IMG/VR virus record: IMGVR_UViG_3300030104_000782
Span: 1-62,424 of that record
Direction: 5' to 3' (one strand)
Length of the DNA stretch: 62,424 nucleotides
DNA from: a virus
The position numbers were made by a program, and so were the translations under genes. The notes beneath the pieces were generated by a model that searched no databases, had not been told where the DNA came from, and was given only the letters and a program-made list of their open reading frames with translations. Positions 8,837 through 15,450 of the stretch are shown piece after piece; position 1 is the first letter of the stretch; every line of letters begins with the position of its first letter.

Positions 8837-8936
8837 ATGAGTTTAAATTTTTGTTGGAAAATTTTTTGGACCACAAAGACTGTGAACCAACGTAAAGTTT
8901 TACTATAGACGACGAGGCAGCAGGGGGGGTCATCAT
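8826..8936 (-). CDS. Possible 36-residue ORF overlapping the terL start
   Basis: ATG ATG ACC followed by an open frame encoding MMTPPAASSSIVKLYV and a basic tail, ending inside terL (11-nt overlap). It fills most of the 151-nt gap between the terminase genes and could couple translation to terL, which lacks a clear ribosome site. No strong ribosome site precedes it either, and a run of seven G on the plus strand lies inside it. It may be chance. Confidence 0.3.
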   Translation of the reverse strand: MMTPPAASSSIVKLYVGSQSLWSKKFSNKNLNSYER

Positions 8937-8987
8937 GCTCTGAGTCAATTTACCATGAGTCAACATAGAAAAGAATCCTACCAACAC

Positions 8988-9530
8988 TCAAACTCCTCCT
9001 GAACTATTGCCCTTTGACTGTTCTCGAAGATTGTTCTCGAACTCAGGCTCGGAGTCAGGAGCCTTCTCACCTTCGATAGTGTAGTTCGTTACAGGCAGAA
9101 CCCCTCCTGTCTCCTGGTGTAATTCCTTGAGTCTTTCAATTATTTCTAGTTTGGTAAGATCCGAAGTTTTGTTGACTGTTAACTCTTTGCGTTCAACATA
9201 TATACCAGCAGCTTTGCCTCGACTTACTTCGGCAGTAACGGCAGCACCAAAGGCATTGTTCTCGAGTGCTTTGTCTCTTAACTCCTCTAGGTTGTCTAGG
9301 TGCTTTGCTAATGTGAGTCCTGCTCTTGCTGCTCCTCGGTTCTGTAACTCCTGAATCCTGTTCTGGACCAGTGGTTCGTGATTCGCCAAGTATGCTCCTG
9401 CTCGTGCAGCATTCTTGTGTGAATAACCAGCCATGATCGCTGACTCCTTTAAGCTAGTTCCCGATGCTACAGCCTGTGCGAACTTCTCTTGTTTCGGTGT
9501 CAGTTTCTTTTCCTTGCGACTAGGTTCCAT
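8988..9530 (-). CDS. terS: Terminase small subunit
   Basis: A ~180-residue protein placed just upstream of terL. The N-terminal LTPKQEKFAQAVASGTSL followed by KESAIMAGYS is the helix-turn-helix signature of Terminase_2-type small subunits, which recognise packaging sites on DNA; a helical oligomerisation region follows (about 60-130) and the C-terminus is polar and disordered. I chose the ATG at 9530 because GGAGGAGTAAG stands 9 nt upstream; an upstream in-frame codon at 9551 would overlap that ribosome site. Confidence 0.85.
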   Translation of the reverse strand: MEPSRKEKKLTPKQEKFAQAVASGTSLKESAIMAGYSHKNAARAGAYLANHEPLVQNRIQELQNRGAARAGLTLAKHLDNLEELRDKALENNAFGAAVTAEVSRGKAAGIYVERKELTVNKTSDLTKLEIIERLKELHQETGGVLPVTNYTIEGEKAPDSEPEFENNLREQSKGNSSGGV

Positions 9531-9584
9531 ATATCTTACTCCTCCGTACACACTATATAAGGACGTGGATACGTTGTTTACACT

Positions 9585-9614
9585 ATCATAATACTAAACT
9601 CTTGCTATCGTAAA
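9585..9614 (-). promoter_or_regulatory. Putative sigma-70-type promoter for the late head operon
   Basis: Minus-strand TTTACG (9609-9614), 18-nt spacer, TATGAT (9585-9590), 55 nt upstream of the small-terminase start. It is a variant of the repeated promoter pattern in this genome and the only candidate between the early cassettes and the packaging genes. Confidence 0.55.
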
Positions 9615-9648
9615 GATAACGCATGCATTACGCATATTGCTCTCTCAT

Positions 9649-9739
9649 GCCAATAACCTACCAATAGGTCAAGCCAATACGCTGTATCCTCTTCTACAAG
9701 AGGCATTTAGCAACATCCTATTACCCTATTGGCTGTTTC
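9649..9739. repeat. CCAATA iterons, left of the early region
   Basis: The gene-free stretch 9552-9843 holds three direct CCAATA copies (9650, 9661, 9674) and one inverted (9727-9732). The inverted copy lies in a 13-mer, TATTGGCTGTTTC (9727-9739), that recurs as its exact reverse complement at 30138-30150. Apart from the promoter at 9585-9614 and the terminator at 9805-9828, I see nothing else in this interval. Candidate replication-origin or regulator-binding repeats. Confidence 0.45.
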
Positions 9740-9800
9740 GATGTTTTTGACTAACTGAAAAAGAAAAATCCATTCCTCATATATAAGGCAATAACCCAAT

Positions 9801-9828
9801 ATGAAAATGGCTCCCGAAGGAGCCATTT
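9801..9828 (-). terminator. UUCG-loop terminator after the first early cassette
   Basis: Stem AAATGGCTCC (9805-9814) with GGAGCCATTT (9819-9828); minus-strand RNA loop is UUCG. It follows the stop codon at 9844 by 15 nt. The U-tract is short (UUUUC), weaker than its sister copies. Confidence 0.75.
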
Positions 9829-9843
9829 AACAAAAGTTATTAA

Positions 9844-10080
9844 TTAGAGACAGAGGATATAAGTACCACTGTCTTCAGCAGTTAGATGCTCAGTTTCGCA
9901 AAGCGAACCGACAGTACCTTCGGCAGATTTAGTAGACCAGCCATTATTAACTAAAGCATCAACTAGCCAAGTAATATAGACTCTGTCCCAACCTTCTTCA
10001 GCCCAGTCGGAGTGTGTAATAATAACATCGTCAAAGATATTCATCGCTTTTTGTTGGTTAGCAGTTAATTGATTTTTCAT
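9844..10080 (-). CDS. Small early protein, DUF-like
   Basis: A 78-residue soluble protein beginning MKNQLTANQQKAMNIFDDV. ATG at 10080 is chosen because AAAGGAGAAAATT lies immediately upstream, identical to the leader of neighbouring cassettes. It is a monocistronic unit with its own promoter and UUCG terminator. Composition (acidic, Trp-containing) resembles small phage proteins that bind host factors, but no family is recognised. Confidence 0.7.
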   Translation of the reverse strand: MKNQLTANQQKAMNIFDDVIITHSDWAEEGWDRVYITWLVDALVNNGWSTKSAEGTVGSLCETEHLTAEDSGTYILCL

Positions 10081-10122
10081 AATTTTCTCCTTTCTTGTTG
10101 TTAATAAATAATCAATACAGTT

Positions 10123-10151
10123 ATGATGCACTATTCGGCAATAAAAGTAAA
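10123..10151 (-). promoter_or_regulatory. Early promoter of the 9844-10080 cassette
   Basis: TTTACT (10146-10151), 17-nt spacer, CATCAT (10123-10128) on the minus strand. Upstream AGTCC and spacer GAATAGTG are shared with the 10919-10947 promoter. Confidence 0.7.
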
Positions 10152-10177
10152 GGACTTTATTAAATTATTTTTGCCCA

Positions 10178-10206
10178 TAAAAAAATGGCTCCCGAAGGAG
10201 CCATTT
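10178..10206 (-). terminator. UUCG-loop terminator
   Basis: Stem 10183-10192 / 10197-10206, loop UUCG in the minus-strand RNA, then a U-rich tail. It ends the transcript of 10647-10886 and 10223-10627 and lies 27 nt upstream of the next promoter. Confidence 0.85.
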
Positions 10207-10222
10207 ATTAAGAGGTTAGTTG

Positions 10223-10627
10223 TTAATCGTTATATACTTCTTTTTTGTTTTCCCTATAAAACTCTATTCTGTAATCTTTTAGTTCTTCTGCTGTAGCAGG
10301 GAACAACCAGCCACCAGTTAAAAGTTCACGAGTAGCCATAGGTAAAGAAGTAACCATCCTAAAATTAACATCATAAAGTTCCTTGTCGGTGTAACCAGTA
10401 ACATCACCGAGAAGTAAATAGTTAGACTGCGTGTTGTAGTGGTATTGGTTCTTAGAACCAGGAGTGAAAGACTCGTAGCCACTGCCAATCCACAGTTTGT
10501 TGTCGTAAATATAGAGAACATGCCTGTTACCATACATGCCTGCGTCTACTGCTGCTACAGTTTTGATACCAAGTTCCTCTAGTCTAGAGTCGTAAATACT
10601 GTTAGTTTTTATTGATACATGTTTCAT
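10223..10627 (-). CDS. Early accessory protein of unknown function
   Basis: A 134-residue soluble protein with many Tyr/Asn residues and no recognised domain. The ribosome site AAAGGAGAAAATT is 5-6 nt before ATG. It follows 10647-10886 with only 19 nt between, so the two share the promoter at 10919-10947 and the terminator at 10183-10206. Confidence 0.65.
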   Translation of the reverse strand: MKHVSIKTNSIYDSRLEELGIKTVAAVDAGMYGNRHVLYIYDNKLWIGSGYESFTPGSKNQYHYNTQSNYLLLGDVTGYTDKELYDVNFRMVTSLPMATRELLTGGWLFPATAEELKDYRIEFYRENKKEVYND

Positions 10628-10646
10628 AATTTTCTCCTTTTAGTTG

Positions 10647-10886
10647 TTATTCGTAATAAGCTACAAACTCAGCGACAATCTTCTTAGGAAGCTGTGTAAA
10701 TAAGCACTCTATGTCGTTGAACTTTTTGGTAATACCTGTAGCATTATCTAGCAAAAAGTATTTAGCGACAGTAGATTGGTCGTCGGATATTGTAAACTCG
10801 TTATTAGCTGTATCGATAGATTCACCTTCGGCAGTATTATGCCAGAATACTTCTATAGCTAGTTCGATTAATTGATCTTTTGTCAT
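10647..10886 (-). CDS. Early accessory protein of unknown function
   Basis: A 79-residue acidic protein starting MTKDQLIELAIEVFWHNTA. First gene of a two-gene cassette with a consensus early promoter and the standard AAAGGAGAAAATT leader. No domain recognised; small acidic early proteins often antagonise host enzymes, but that is only inference. Confidence 0.65.
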   Translation of the reverse strand: MTKDQLIELAIEVFWHNTAEGESIDTANNEFTISDDQSTVAKYFLLDNATGITKKFNDIECLFTQLPKKIVAEFVAYYE

Positions 10887-10918
10887 AATTTTCTCCTTTC
10901 TTAATAATCAATACAACT

Positions 10919-10947
10919 ATGATGCACTATTCTAGAGTAAAAGTAAA
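10919..10947 (-). promoter_or_regulatory. Early promoter of the 10886-10223 cassette
   Basis: TTTACT (10942-10947), 17-nt spacer, CATCAT (10919-10924), minus strand. The -35 side is preceded by AAAAAAGTCC, shared by most family members. Confidence 0.7.
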
Positions 10948-10960
10948 GGACTTTTTTAAA

Positions 10961-10990
10961 ATAAAAAAATGGCTCCCGAAGGAGCCATTT
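10961..10990 (-). terminator. UUCG-loop terminator
   Basis: Stem 10967-10976 / 10981-10990 with UUCG loop and seven U (from the A-run 10963-10969). It follows the stop codon at 11007. Confidence 0.88.
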
Positions 10991-11006
10991 AGCAAGAGGC
11001 AACAGA

Positions 11007-11390
11007 CTATCTGTTAACAGTCACAGTAACAAAGCCATATTCCTCGCAGTAGTTAGTGCCGATGCTAATACCAGTACCAAGCCTGCAAGAAGTATCGTCG
11101 TCGCCAACGTCTCTGTACCTTTGCATTTTAAGACCAGAAAAATGATCAGCATCCTCGCAAAAGCCAAGAAACTGTTTCCAAGTTAATCTAAGCACAGGAC
11201 CAAGACTGCTAAACTCTTTACCACCATAAGTGTCGCCATGTTCTACGGAAACATCGACGCGTTCTACATACGTGACAGGAGTGTAATAATCGATGTGGAC
11301 TTTCAAGCCAGACTTTCTTTTAAGGTTAGTAACATGAGCAATAGCTTCAGCGCCAGTCATTACCATTATTTCGTTTTTGTTATTTTCCAT
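11007..11390 (-). CDS. Early accessory protein of unknown function
   Basis: A 127-residue soluble protein with a predicted beta-rich middle (VHIDYYTPVTYVERVDVSVE) and a C-terminus ending FVTVTVNR. Single-gene cassette: promoter at 11426-11453, consensus ribosome site, UUCG terminator. No family recognised. Confidence 0.65.
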   Translation of the reverse strand: MENNKNEIMVMTGAEAIAHVTNLKRKSGLKVHIDYYTPVTYVERVDVSVEHGDTYGGKEFSSLGPVLRLTWKQFLGFCEDADHFSGLKMQRYRDVGDDDTSCRLGTGISIGTNYCEEYGFVTVTVNR

Positions 11391-11425
11391 AATTTTCTCC
11401 TTTCTTTTTAATTAATAACAACATA

Positions 11426-11453
11426 ATGATGCCTGAGTCTACATAAAAGTAAA
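11426..11453 (-). promoter_or_regulatory. Early promoter of the 11390-11007 cassette
   Basis: TTTACT (11448-11453), 16-nt spacer, CATCAT (11426-11431), minus strand. Confidence 0.7.
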
Positions 11454-11466
11454 GGACTTTTTTAAA

Positions 11467-11496
11467 ATAAAAAAATGACTCCCGAAGGAGCCATTT
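11467..11496 (-). terminator. UUCG-loop terminator with a strand-informative G-U pair
   Basis: Stem 11473-11482 / 11487-11496. One base differs from the sister copies (A at 11478). In the minus-strand RNA this gives a G-U wobble and keeps the stem; in a plus-strand RNA it would be an A-C mismatch. This supports function on the minus strand. Confidence 0.85.
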
Positions 11497-11512
11497 AACA
11501 AGAGCCAAGATA

Positions 11513-11851
11513 TTACCCGAGCCACCCCACTATTTCGCCATCTTCGAAAAACTTGACTCTTTCTTTTATGTCATCGACAGTTAGCTGGGAGCCGACAGAC
11601 TCGCCTTCATAATTAAGACCCAATACTAGACCTTTACCAGCAAAACTACGAGGAGGATCGCCAAGGATTCTGAAGAAATCACTATTATTCTTCAGTAAAC
11701 CTTCTTCGTCGATAAATAGTGTGTGTTCCTCGTCTATTTCAGCACATTCAAAAAGATCGAAGTCACACAGTTTATATATCTGCTTGTAGTCACCACTATA
11801 GTCTACTTCGGTTACCGATCTAGCAGTAGGATCGATAAGAATGCCCCTCAC
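11513..11851 (-). CDS. DUF3846-like early protein
   Basis: A 112-residue acidic protein: GILIDPTARSVTEVDYSG at the start, HTLFIDEEGLLKNNSDF in the middle, and GLVLGLNYEGE further on. This order (a strand ending in a 'parameter' line, a display-like D-E-E-G-L turn, then a G-x-x-L-G strand) resembles phage DUF3846 proteins, whose function is unknown. It starts with GTG overlapping the previous stop (GTGA). Last gene of the 12428-11513 operon. Confidence 0.6.
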   Translation of the reverse strand: MRGILIDPTARSVTEVDYSGDYKQIYKLCDFDLFECAEIDEEHTLFIDEEGLLKNNSDFFRILGDPPRSFAGKGLVLGLNYEGESVGSQLTVDDIKERVKFFEDGEIVGWLG

Positions 11852-12207
11852 GAGGCACTCCTAATTTCGACATAACCCCATTTACGCAAGTAATTAAGGT
11901 TATCTTCGCATAAGCCAAGTTCCTTTTTAACTATGCGAACAGGACGACCTTTATCGCCGATGCCGTGAACCATTTCCTTAATGTTCTGCGAACGAGGCAC
12001 ACAGGCACCCATGCGAAACTGCTCGGACTGTATGACAATATCGGTGGGCGATATACCATAGTCTCGTGTTTCGCGACTTTTTGGGGTCTTACGTTTTACA
12101 TGCTCAGAAAGTAAAGCTAGTGCCTCTTCGGCAGTAGGATTACCATCGACAGCTTTTCTGAGCGTTTTGAAAACAGTCGACAGGTTTTTGTTATATGGAT
12201 TTGTCAT
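11848..12207 (-). CDS. Early protein, possible DNA-binding
   Basis: A 119-residue protein. Residues ~75-119 (KGRPVRIVKKELGL, then NLNYLRKWGYVEI) look like a winged-helix end: a recognition-type helix followed by a strand. The basic segment KRKTPKSRETRDYG precedes it. A regulator is possible but unproven. Overlaps both neighbours, so co-translated. Confidence 0.55.
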   Translation of the reverse strand: MTNPYNKNLSTVFKTLRKAVDGNPTAEEALALLSEHVKRKTPKSRETRDYGISPTDIVIQSEQFRMGACVPRSQNIKEMVHGIGDKGRPVRIVKKELGLCEDNLNYLRKWGYVEIRSAS

Positions 12208-12428
12208 TAATATTCTCCTTTCTTATTCCATAATTTAGAATATGCTCTTTCAAGCATATATAGACGATCTAGCTTAGATTCTAAAGCATAGAACATCGAT
12301 ATAGCACCCGAAAGTAGCACGCCAATCATACCGAGAAACTCGGATTCTCTACCATAGTTGCCGTCGGCGAGTAGCATAGCTAACAGTACACCGAGGAACA
12401 GGGTTATTATAGTTTTGGTTATATTCAT
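12207..12428 (-). CDS. Small inner-membrane protein
   Basis: A 73-residue protein with two hydrophobic segments (about 5-24 and 33-50), separated by a short charged loop, and a basic C-terminus. First gene of a three-gene operon behind the promoter at 12453-12480. Possibly a superinfection-exclusion or envelope protein; no family recognised. Confidence 0.65.
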   Translation of the reverse strand: MNITKTIITLFLGVLLAMLLADGNYGRESEFLGMIGVLLSGAISMFYALESKLDRLYMLERAYSKLWNKKGEY

Positions 12429-12452
12429 ATTTTTCTCCTTTCTAATAATATG

Positions 12453-12480
12453 ATGATAATAGATTCTACAAAAAAGTAAA
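12453..12480 (-). promoter_or_regulatory. Early promoter of the 12428-11513 operon
   Basis: TTTACT (12475-12480), 16-nt spacer with GTAGAATC, TATCAT (12453-12458), minus strand. Confidence 0.7.
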
Positions 12481-12483
12481 GGA

Positions 12484-12945
12484 CTATAGCTCTAGCTCGG
12501 CAGCTATATCGTCTAGTTCGTCGAATCTTTCTAAGTAGTCGTGATCCCACAACAATTTTTTCCATAGAGTTATGTCGTATTTAGTATCAAGAACAATAAG
12601 TTCAAGAATACCCTGTATCTGATACTGACGGAGACTATCGGAATGATAATCTTGTAGTAGTTCTTGTATGATCGCATCGTGTAAAGGTTGCAAATCTAAC
12701 TCCTTATCTACGGTACATTGACTAGCATACTCTAAGAGTGTTGCATACTGAGTTATGTAGAATACCTTGTCACTAAGACGTAATGCTGGGTCTTGAGTGC
12801 TGTGTAGATCTTCCTCATACTTAGCTGTGTGAGCAGACAAAGTGTGAGTAAAGAACAACAAACATTGGTTAGCGTCAAGATCTTGAACGCGATCGAATAT
12901 TTGTCTAATGAATATAGGTTTATTAGGTTCCCATTGTTTTCTCAT
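12484..12945 (-). CDS. Early helical protein of unknown function
   Basis: A ~153-residue all-helical soluble protein, acidic, starting MRKQWEPNKPIFIRQIFDRV. ATG at 12945 is chosen for the GAAAGGAGAAAAA ribosome site. It has its own promoter at 12979-13006 and reads into the following promoter; no UUCG hairpin follows it. No domain recognised. Confidence 0.65.
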   Translation of the reverse strand: MRKQWEPNKPIFIRQIFDRVQDLDANQCLLFFTHTLSAHTAKYEEDLHSTQDPALRLSDKVFYITQYATLLEYASQCTVDKELDLQPLHDAIIQELLQDYHSDSLRQYQIQGILELIVLDTKYDITLWKKLLWDHDYLERFDELDDIAAELEL

Positions 12946-12978
12946 ATTTTTTCTCCTTTCTTCTAAAACAATAACACT

Positions 12979-13006
12979 ATGATGCATGATTGTACAACAA
13001 AGTAAA
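12979..13006 (-). promoter_or_regulatory. Early promoter of 12945-12484
   Basis: TTTACT (13001-13006), 16-nt spacer containing GTACAATC, CATCAT (12979-12984), minus strand. It is divergent from the plus-strand oxygenase gene. Confidence 0.7.
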
Positions 13007-13032
13007 GGACTTTTTTAAAGTTTTTAAACCTT

Positions 13033-13038
13033 TATAAT
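13033..13038 (+). promoter_or_regulatory. Consensus -10 box for a probably leaderless transcript
   Basis: A perfect TATAAT ends 6 nt before the ATG of the oxygenase gene (13045) and no ribosome site lies between. Transcription would start at or next to the ATG. No good -35 is visible 16-18 nt upstream. Confidence 0.5.
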
Positions 13039-13044
13039 TGTAAC

Positions 13045-13731
13045 ATGATCGATCTTTCTAAGATCTTTAATTATTCGCCAGATAACATAGCACCAGAGTT
13101 ATTAGAAGCAACAAAAGATTATGTTCTTGTTCCAGAAGATTCGTTTATGCCAACCGATGAGGTTCGTGAAAAAATTTTAGATTTCGTAGAGGAACCAGCA
13201 ACCGACATAATCAGTTTCCCATTTTTAACACCAAAATATTGCCGACAGCTTGTAGATACCTGCGAAGAGATAGGACAATTTAGGCATCGTCCTGGTGACG
13301 AATATCCTGCACCAGAGATTGACCTAAAAGATTTATCACCTTATGCCAATACAGCACACATACAAAAAATAGAGAAACACATAGTCCCTATAGCTGCATC
13401 ATTCTGGAATTTTCCTGTTATATGGTTGTCTTCTGCCTTCGTGGTGAAACACAGTATGGATGGACAGATTGGCAATCCAGGATGGCATCATGACGGATTA
13501 GCTGATGTAAGTTTATCGGTGCAATTAAACGATGATTTCGATGATGGTGGTGTGTATTTCGAAAGGCAAAAGTTTGCTGCTGGTCCATTACCAGTGGGTC
13601 ATGCAATATTGTTCCCTTCTCGTGTGACACATAGGCACACAGCTTTGAACATTACAAGAGGCAAACGATACTCACTCACATACTGGATGAAAGGAGATAT
13701 TCCAGAAGATTATTCTGCTAGGACTGTTTAA
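13045..13731 (+). CDS. 2-oxoglutarate/Fe(II)-dependent oxygenase
   Basis: A 228-residue protein with the double-stranded beta-helix signature: WHHDG (His and Asp iron ligands, about residues 149-151), LSVQLNDDFDDGGVYFER as core strand and turn, VTHRHTA with the distal His (about 191-193), and RGKRYSLTYW carrying the Arg that binds 2-oxoglutarate. It resembles prolyl/lysyl-hydroxylase-type P4Hc domains common in marine phages. The substrate is unknown (protein or nucleic acid). It is the only plus-strand gene in the left third, divergent from early cassettes and with a probable leaderless start. Confidence 0.85.
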   Translation: MIDLSKIFNYSPDNIAPELLEATKDYVLVPEDSFMPTDEVREKILDFVEEPATDIISFPFLTPKYCRQLVDTCEEIGQFRHRPGDEYPAPEIDLKDLSPYANTAHIQKIEKHIVPIAASFWNFPVIWLSSAFVVKHSMDGQIGNPGWHHDGLADVSLSVQLNDDFDDGGVYFERQKFAAGPLPVGHAILFPSRVTHRHTALNITRGKRYSLTYWMKGDIPEDYSARTV

Positions 13732-13928
13732 ATATAGATAATTTCGAATCGTATTTCCTGCACCGTATCTAACCAGAAAAATACAACATAAATAAACAGA
13801 GAAAACACAGCTAAACCAACTACAGAGTTAATTACTGTTTTCCATCTATATTTAACTAAGTCGATAACTTTGCTTATGAAGTTAAAAACTTTCTCTCGTT
13901 TCTGTATTTCTTTCTTTTTTCTTGGCAT
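13728..13928 (-). CDS. Small single-pass membrane protein
   Basis: A 66-residue protein: basic cytoplasmic N-terminus (PRKKKEIQKREKVF) and one transmembrane helix (about 37-55). It converges with and overlaps the oxygenase gene by 4 nt. Role unknown. Confidence 0.55.
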   Translation of the reverse strand: MPRKKKEIQKREKVFNFISKVIDLVKYRWKTVINSVVGLAVFSLFIYVVFFWLDTVQEIRFEIIYI

Positions 13929-13946
13929 TATTTTTCCTATCTATTA

Positions 13947-14054
13947 CTAAACTATTCTAAAAAACAAAAGAAATGCAAAGAACACTACATAGATTATCAA
14001 TATACTTAGCCAAAACATTTCTTTTTTTAGTTCTTTTTCAAATATCTTTTTCAC
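13947..14054 (-). CDS. Tiny membrane protein
   Basis: A 35-residue GTG-started ORF overlapping the upstream stop codon (TAGTG), with AGAGGAAAG as ribosome site. It encodes a charged KKIFEKELKKE head and one hydrophobic helix. The coupling and composition support it, but size makes it uncertain. Confidence 0.45.
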   Translation of the reverse strand: MKKIFEKELKKEMFWLSILIIYVVFFAFLLFFRIV

Positions 14055-14296
14055 TATCTTTCCTCTAACCAACCTTTATCAGTAAACTCTAAATATTTTT
14101 GGTCTATGAGCATCGGTTCTTCTGGTAGATCAACGATTTCATAAGTTTTATTTTCTTCTATAGTGCCATCAATAAGTCTTGGTGGGTTTACGAGTAGCTG
14201 ATAATCTGCTTGTGCTACAGCTTCTTTTAGAGATTTAGCAGTAACACTACAGTATTTAACTTGTGTAGATGTAACTCTAAGATTGTATGTTTTCAT
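14054..14296 (-). CDS. Small soluble early protein
   Basis: An 80-residue protein starting MKTYNLRVTSTQVKYCSVTA, with SLKEAVAQADYQLL as a helix. The layout (strand, strand, 'A-x-S-L-K-E-A' helix) is that of small phage proteins converting sensory input motifs of unknown function. I place the start at 14296, since the next upstream in-frame start would lie deep inside the neighbouring gene. Confidence 0.55.
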   Translation of the reverse strand: MKTYNLRVTSTQVKYCSVTAKSLKEAVAQADYQLLVNPPRLIDGTIEENKTYEIVDLPEEPMLIDQKYLEFTDKGWLEER

Positions 14297-14438
14297 AGCG
14301 TCTTTTTCTTGCTTCAGCACCTTTTCTCCTTCTATTTAACAGTTTCCAACCTCGTTTTTTAATTTTTCTTGTGACTAAACCTTGAGTTTCCTCAGGGCAA
14401 CTTTTTTGCCATTTATCTTGCATGTTTTTTAAATCCAT
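14277..14438 (-). CDS. Small basic protein
   Basis: A 53-residue ORF, MDLKNMQDKWQKSCPEETQG then a Lys/Arg-rich second half. It follows the dUTPase gene by 2 nt and overlaps the next gene by 20 nt, the spacing expected within this operon. Possibly nucleic-acid binding. Confidence 0.45.
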   Translation of the reverse strand: MDLKNMQDKWQKSCPEETQGLVTRKIKKRGWKLLNRRRKGAEARKRRYENIQS

Positions 14439-14440
14439 AT

Positions 14441-14884
14441 TTATTTTCCCGTACTACCGAAACCACCCATGCTTCGTTTTGTTATACCACTAAATTCTAA
14501 CACAGGAGTCCACATTACATTAATTATAGGTAAGATAACTAATTGTGCTATGCGATCACCTTTTCCTACATAATACTCTTTTTCGGAATTGTTAACAAGA
14601 TTCACAATTAATGAACCTTGATAATCAGCATCGATTATGCCGAGTGTGTTTTTAAGCGATATTCCTCTACTAGCTAATCCTGAGCGTGGGCAAATTAAAC
14701 CACATATTTCTGTATCACCTAAATATATGGCTAGACCTATGTCAAATTTATGCGACTCGTTGGGGAGTAGTTCTTTATCTTCTAACGAAACTAAGTCTAA
14801 CCCTGCTGAGCCGACAGTGGCATATTCTGGTGGGGATGGGTATGTTCCGTTTGTATGTGTTACTTTTAATTCTATTTTCTTCAT
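14441..14884 (-). CDS. dut: dUTP diphosphatase
   Basis: A 147-residue trimeric-type dUTPase, hydrolysing dUTP to dUMP and PPi. All five motifs are visible: AGLDL (about 28), PRSGLASRG (about 67), GIIDADYQG (about 84), GDRIAQLVI (about 110) and RSMGGFGSTG at the C-terminus. It supplies dUMP to the thymidylate-synthase-like enzyme at 19171-20238 and limits uracil incorporation, which matters if the phage makes modified uracil-derived bases. Confidence 0.95.
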   Translation of the reverse strand: MKKIELKVTHTNGTYPSPPEYATVGSAGLDLVSLEDKELLPNESHKFDIGLAIYLGDTEICGLICPRSGLASRGISLKNTLGIIDADYQGSLIVNLVNNSEKEYYVGKGDRIAQLVILPIINVMWTPVLEFSGITKRSMGGFGSTGK

Positions 14885-15001
14885 TTATCTGTCCTTTATT
14901 TTTTTCCACACGTAATCTATCAATATTGCCCAAGTTGCGATTATAACAAACCATTGTAACAAGAACCATGGTAGTTGTATAAGAAATATTAAATTATCCA
15001 T
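14885..15001 (-). CDS. Tiny membrane protein
   Basis: A 38-residue ORF, MDNLIFLIQLPWFLLQWFV and onward, one long hydrophobic helix and a basic KKIKDR tail. Its start overlaps the upstream stop (TAATG) and its stop abuts the dUTPase ATG, so it is embedded in the operon. Confidence 0.5.
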   Translation of the reverse strand: MDNLIFLIQLPWFLLQWFVIIATWAILIDYVWKKIKDR

Positions 15002-15258
15002 TATGTTTTGTACTTGTTTTTAAATTCTTTATATTTATCAGTATTGGCACCACGCATGTTAGGTACATTGTCGGGAGTCGTGTCGGCAATCTCAAGTAGC
15101 TGAGCACCGCCACGATAACTAACAAAACCAATGTACATATTGTCAGCATCTTTTAGTAACCAGCCACCCATACGAGCGGAAGAGTTTTTCTCGCAAGGCA
15201 CACGAGTGTAGTGAGGATATTCGGTTCTTAGTTGTTGTACTATTTCGTTGAATGTCAT
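15001..15258 (-). CDS. Early protein of unknown function
   Basis: An 85-residue soluble protein (MTFNEIVQQLRTEYPHYTRV) containing GGWLLKDADNMYIGFVSYRG. First gene behind the promoter at 15282-15309, with ribosome site GAAAGGAGAAATAT. No domain recognised. Confidence 0.6.
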   Translation of the reverse strand: MTFNEIVQQLRTEYPHYTRVPCEKNSSARMGGWLLKDADNMYIGFVSYRGGAQLLEIADTTPDNVPNMRGANTDKYKEFKNKYKT

Positions 15259-15281
15259 AATATTTCTCCTTTCTTACCTTT

Positions 15282-15309
15282 ATCATGCCTGACTGTACAG
15301 AGAAGTAAA
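15282..15309 (-). promoter_or_regulatory. Early promoter of the 15258-13728 operon
   Basis: TTTACT (15304-15309), 16-nt spacer with GTACAGTC, CATGAT (15282-15287), minus strand. Confidence 0.7.
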
Positions 15310-15450
15310 GGACTAGGTTGCTCTCGGTGGTAAATTAGCTCTGTCATTATGAAACCTGTTAAGTCGAGCATCACACACATTTACCTAGAGAATCGGCACC
15401 CAAGAGCACGTACCCATAGGAGACTTAACAGTCTAAAAATCTTTACCCAG
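15310..15450 (-). ncRNA. Candidate structured RNA between two early promoters
   Basis: The 192-nt gap between 15258 and 15451 encodes no convincing protein. A consensus early promoter (15453-15480) points into it and another stands at its far end. Inside, CTGTTAAGTC (15356-15365) and GACTTAACAG (15422-15431) form a perfect 10-bp stem around 56 nt. In the minus-strand RNA, AGGUAAAU (about 15380) can alternatively pair with AUUUACC (about 15330). No U-tract follows either stem. A short 10-codon ORF lies within the loop. An ncRNA or leader RNA is inferred. Confidence 0.45.

Noticed and set aside
9649-9739. Attachment site for integration
   Set aside because: No integrase, excisionase or repressor gene is present, so the repeats are better read as regulatory or origin elements.
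15310-15450. tRNA or tmRNA in the gap between 15258 and 15451
   Set aside because: I tried to place acceptor, D and T arms on both strands; no TTCRA-type T loop with matching stems could be built.
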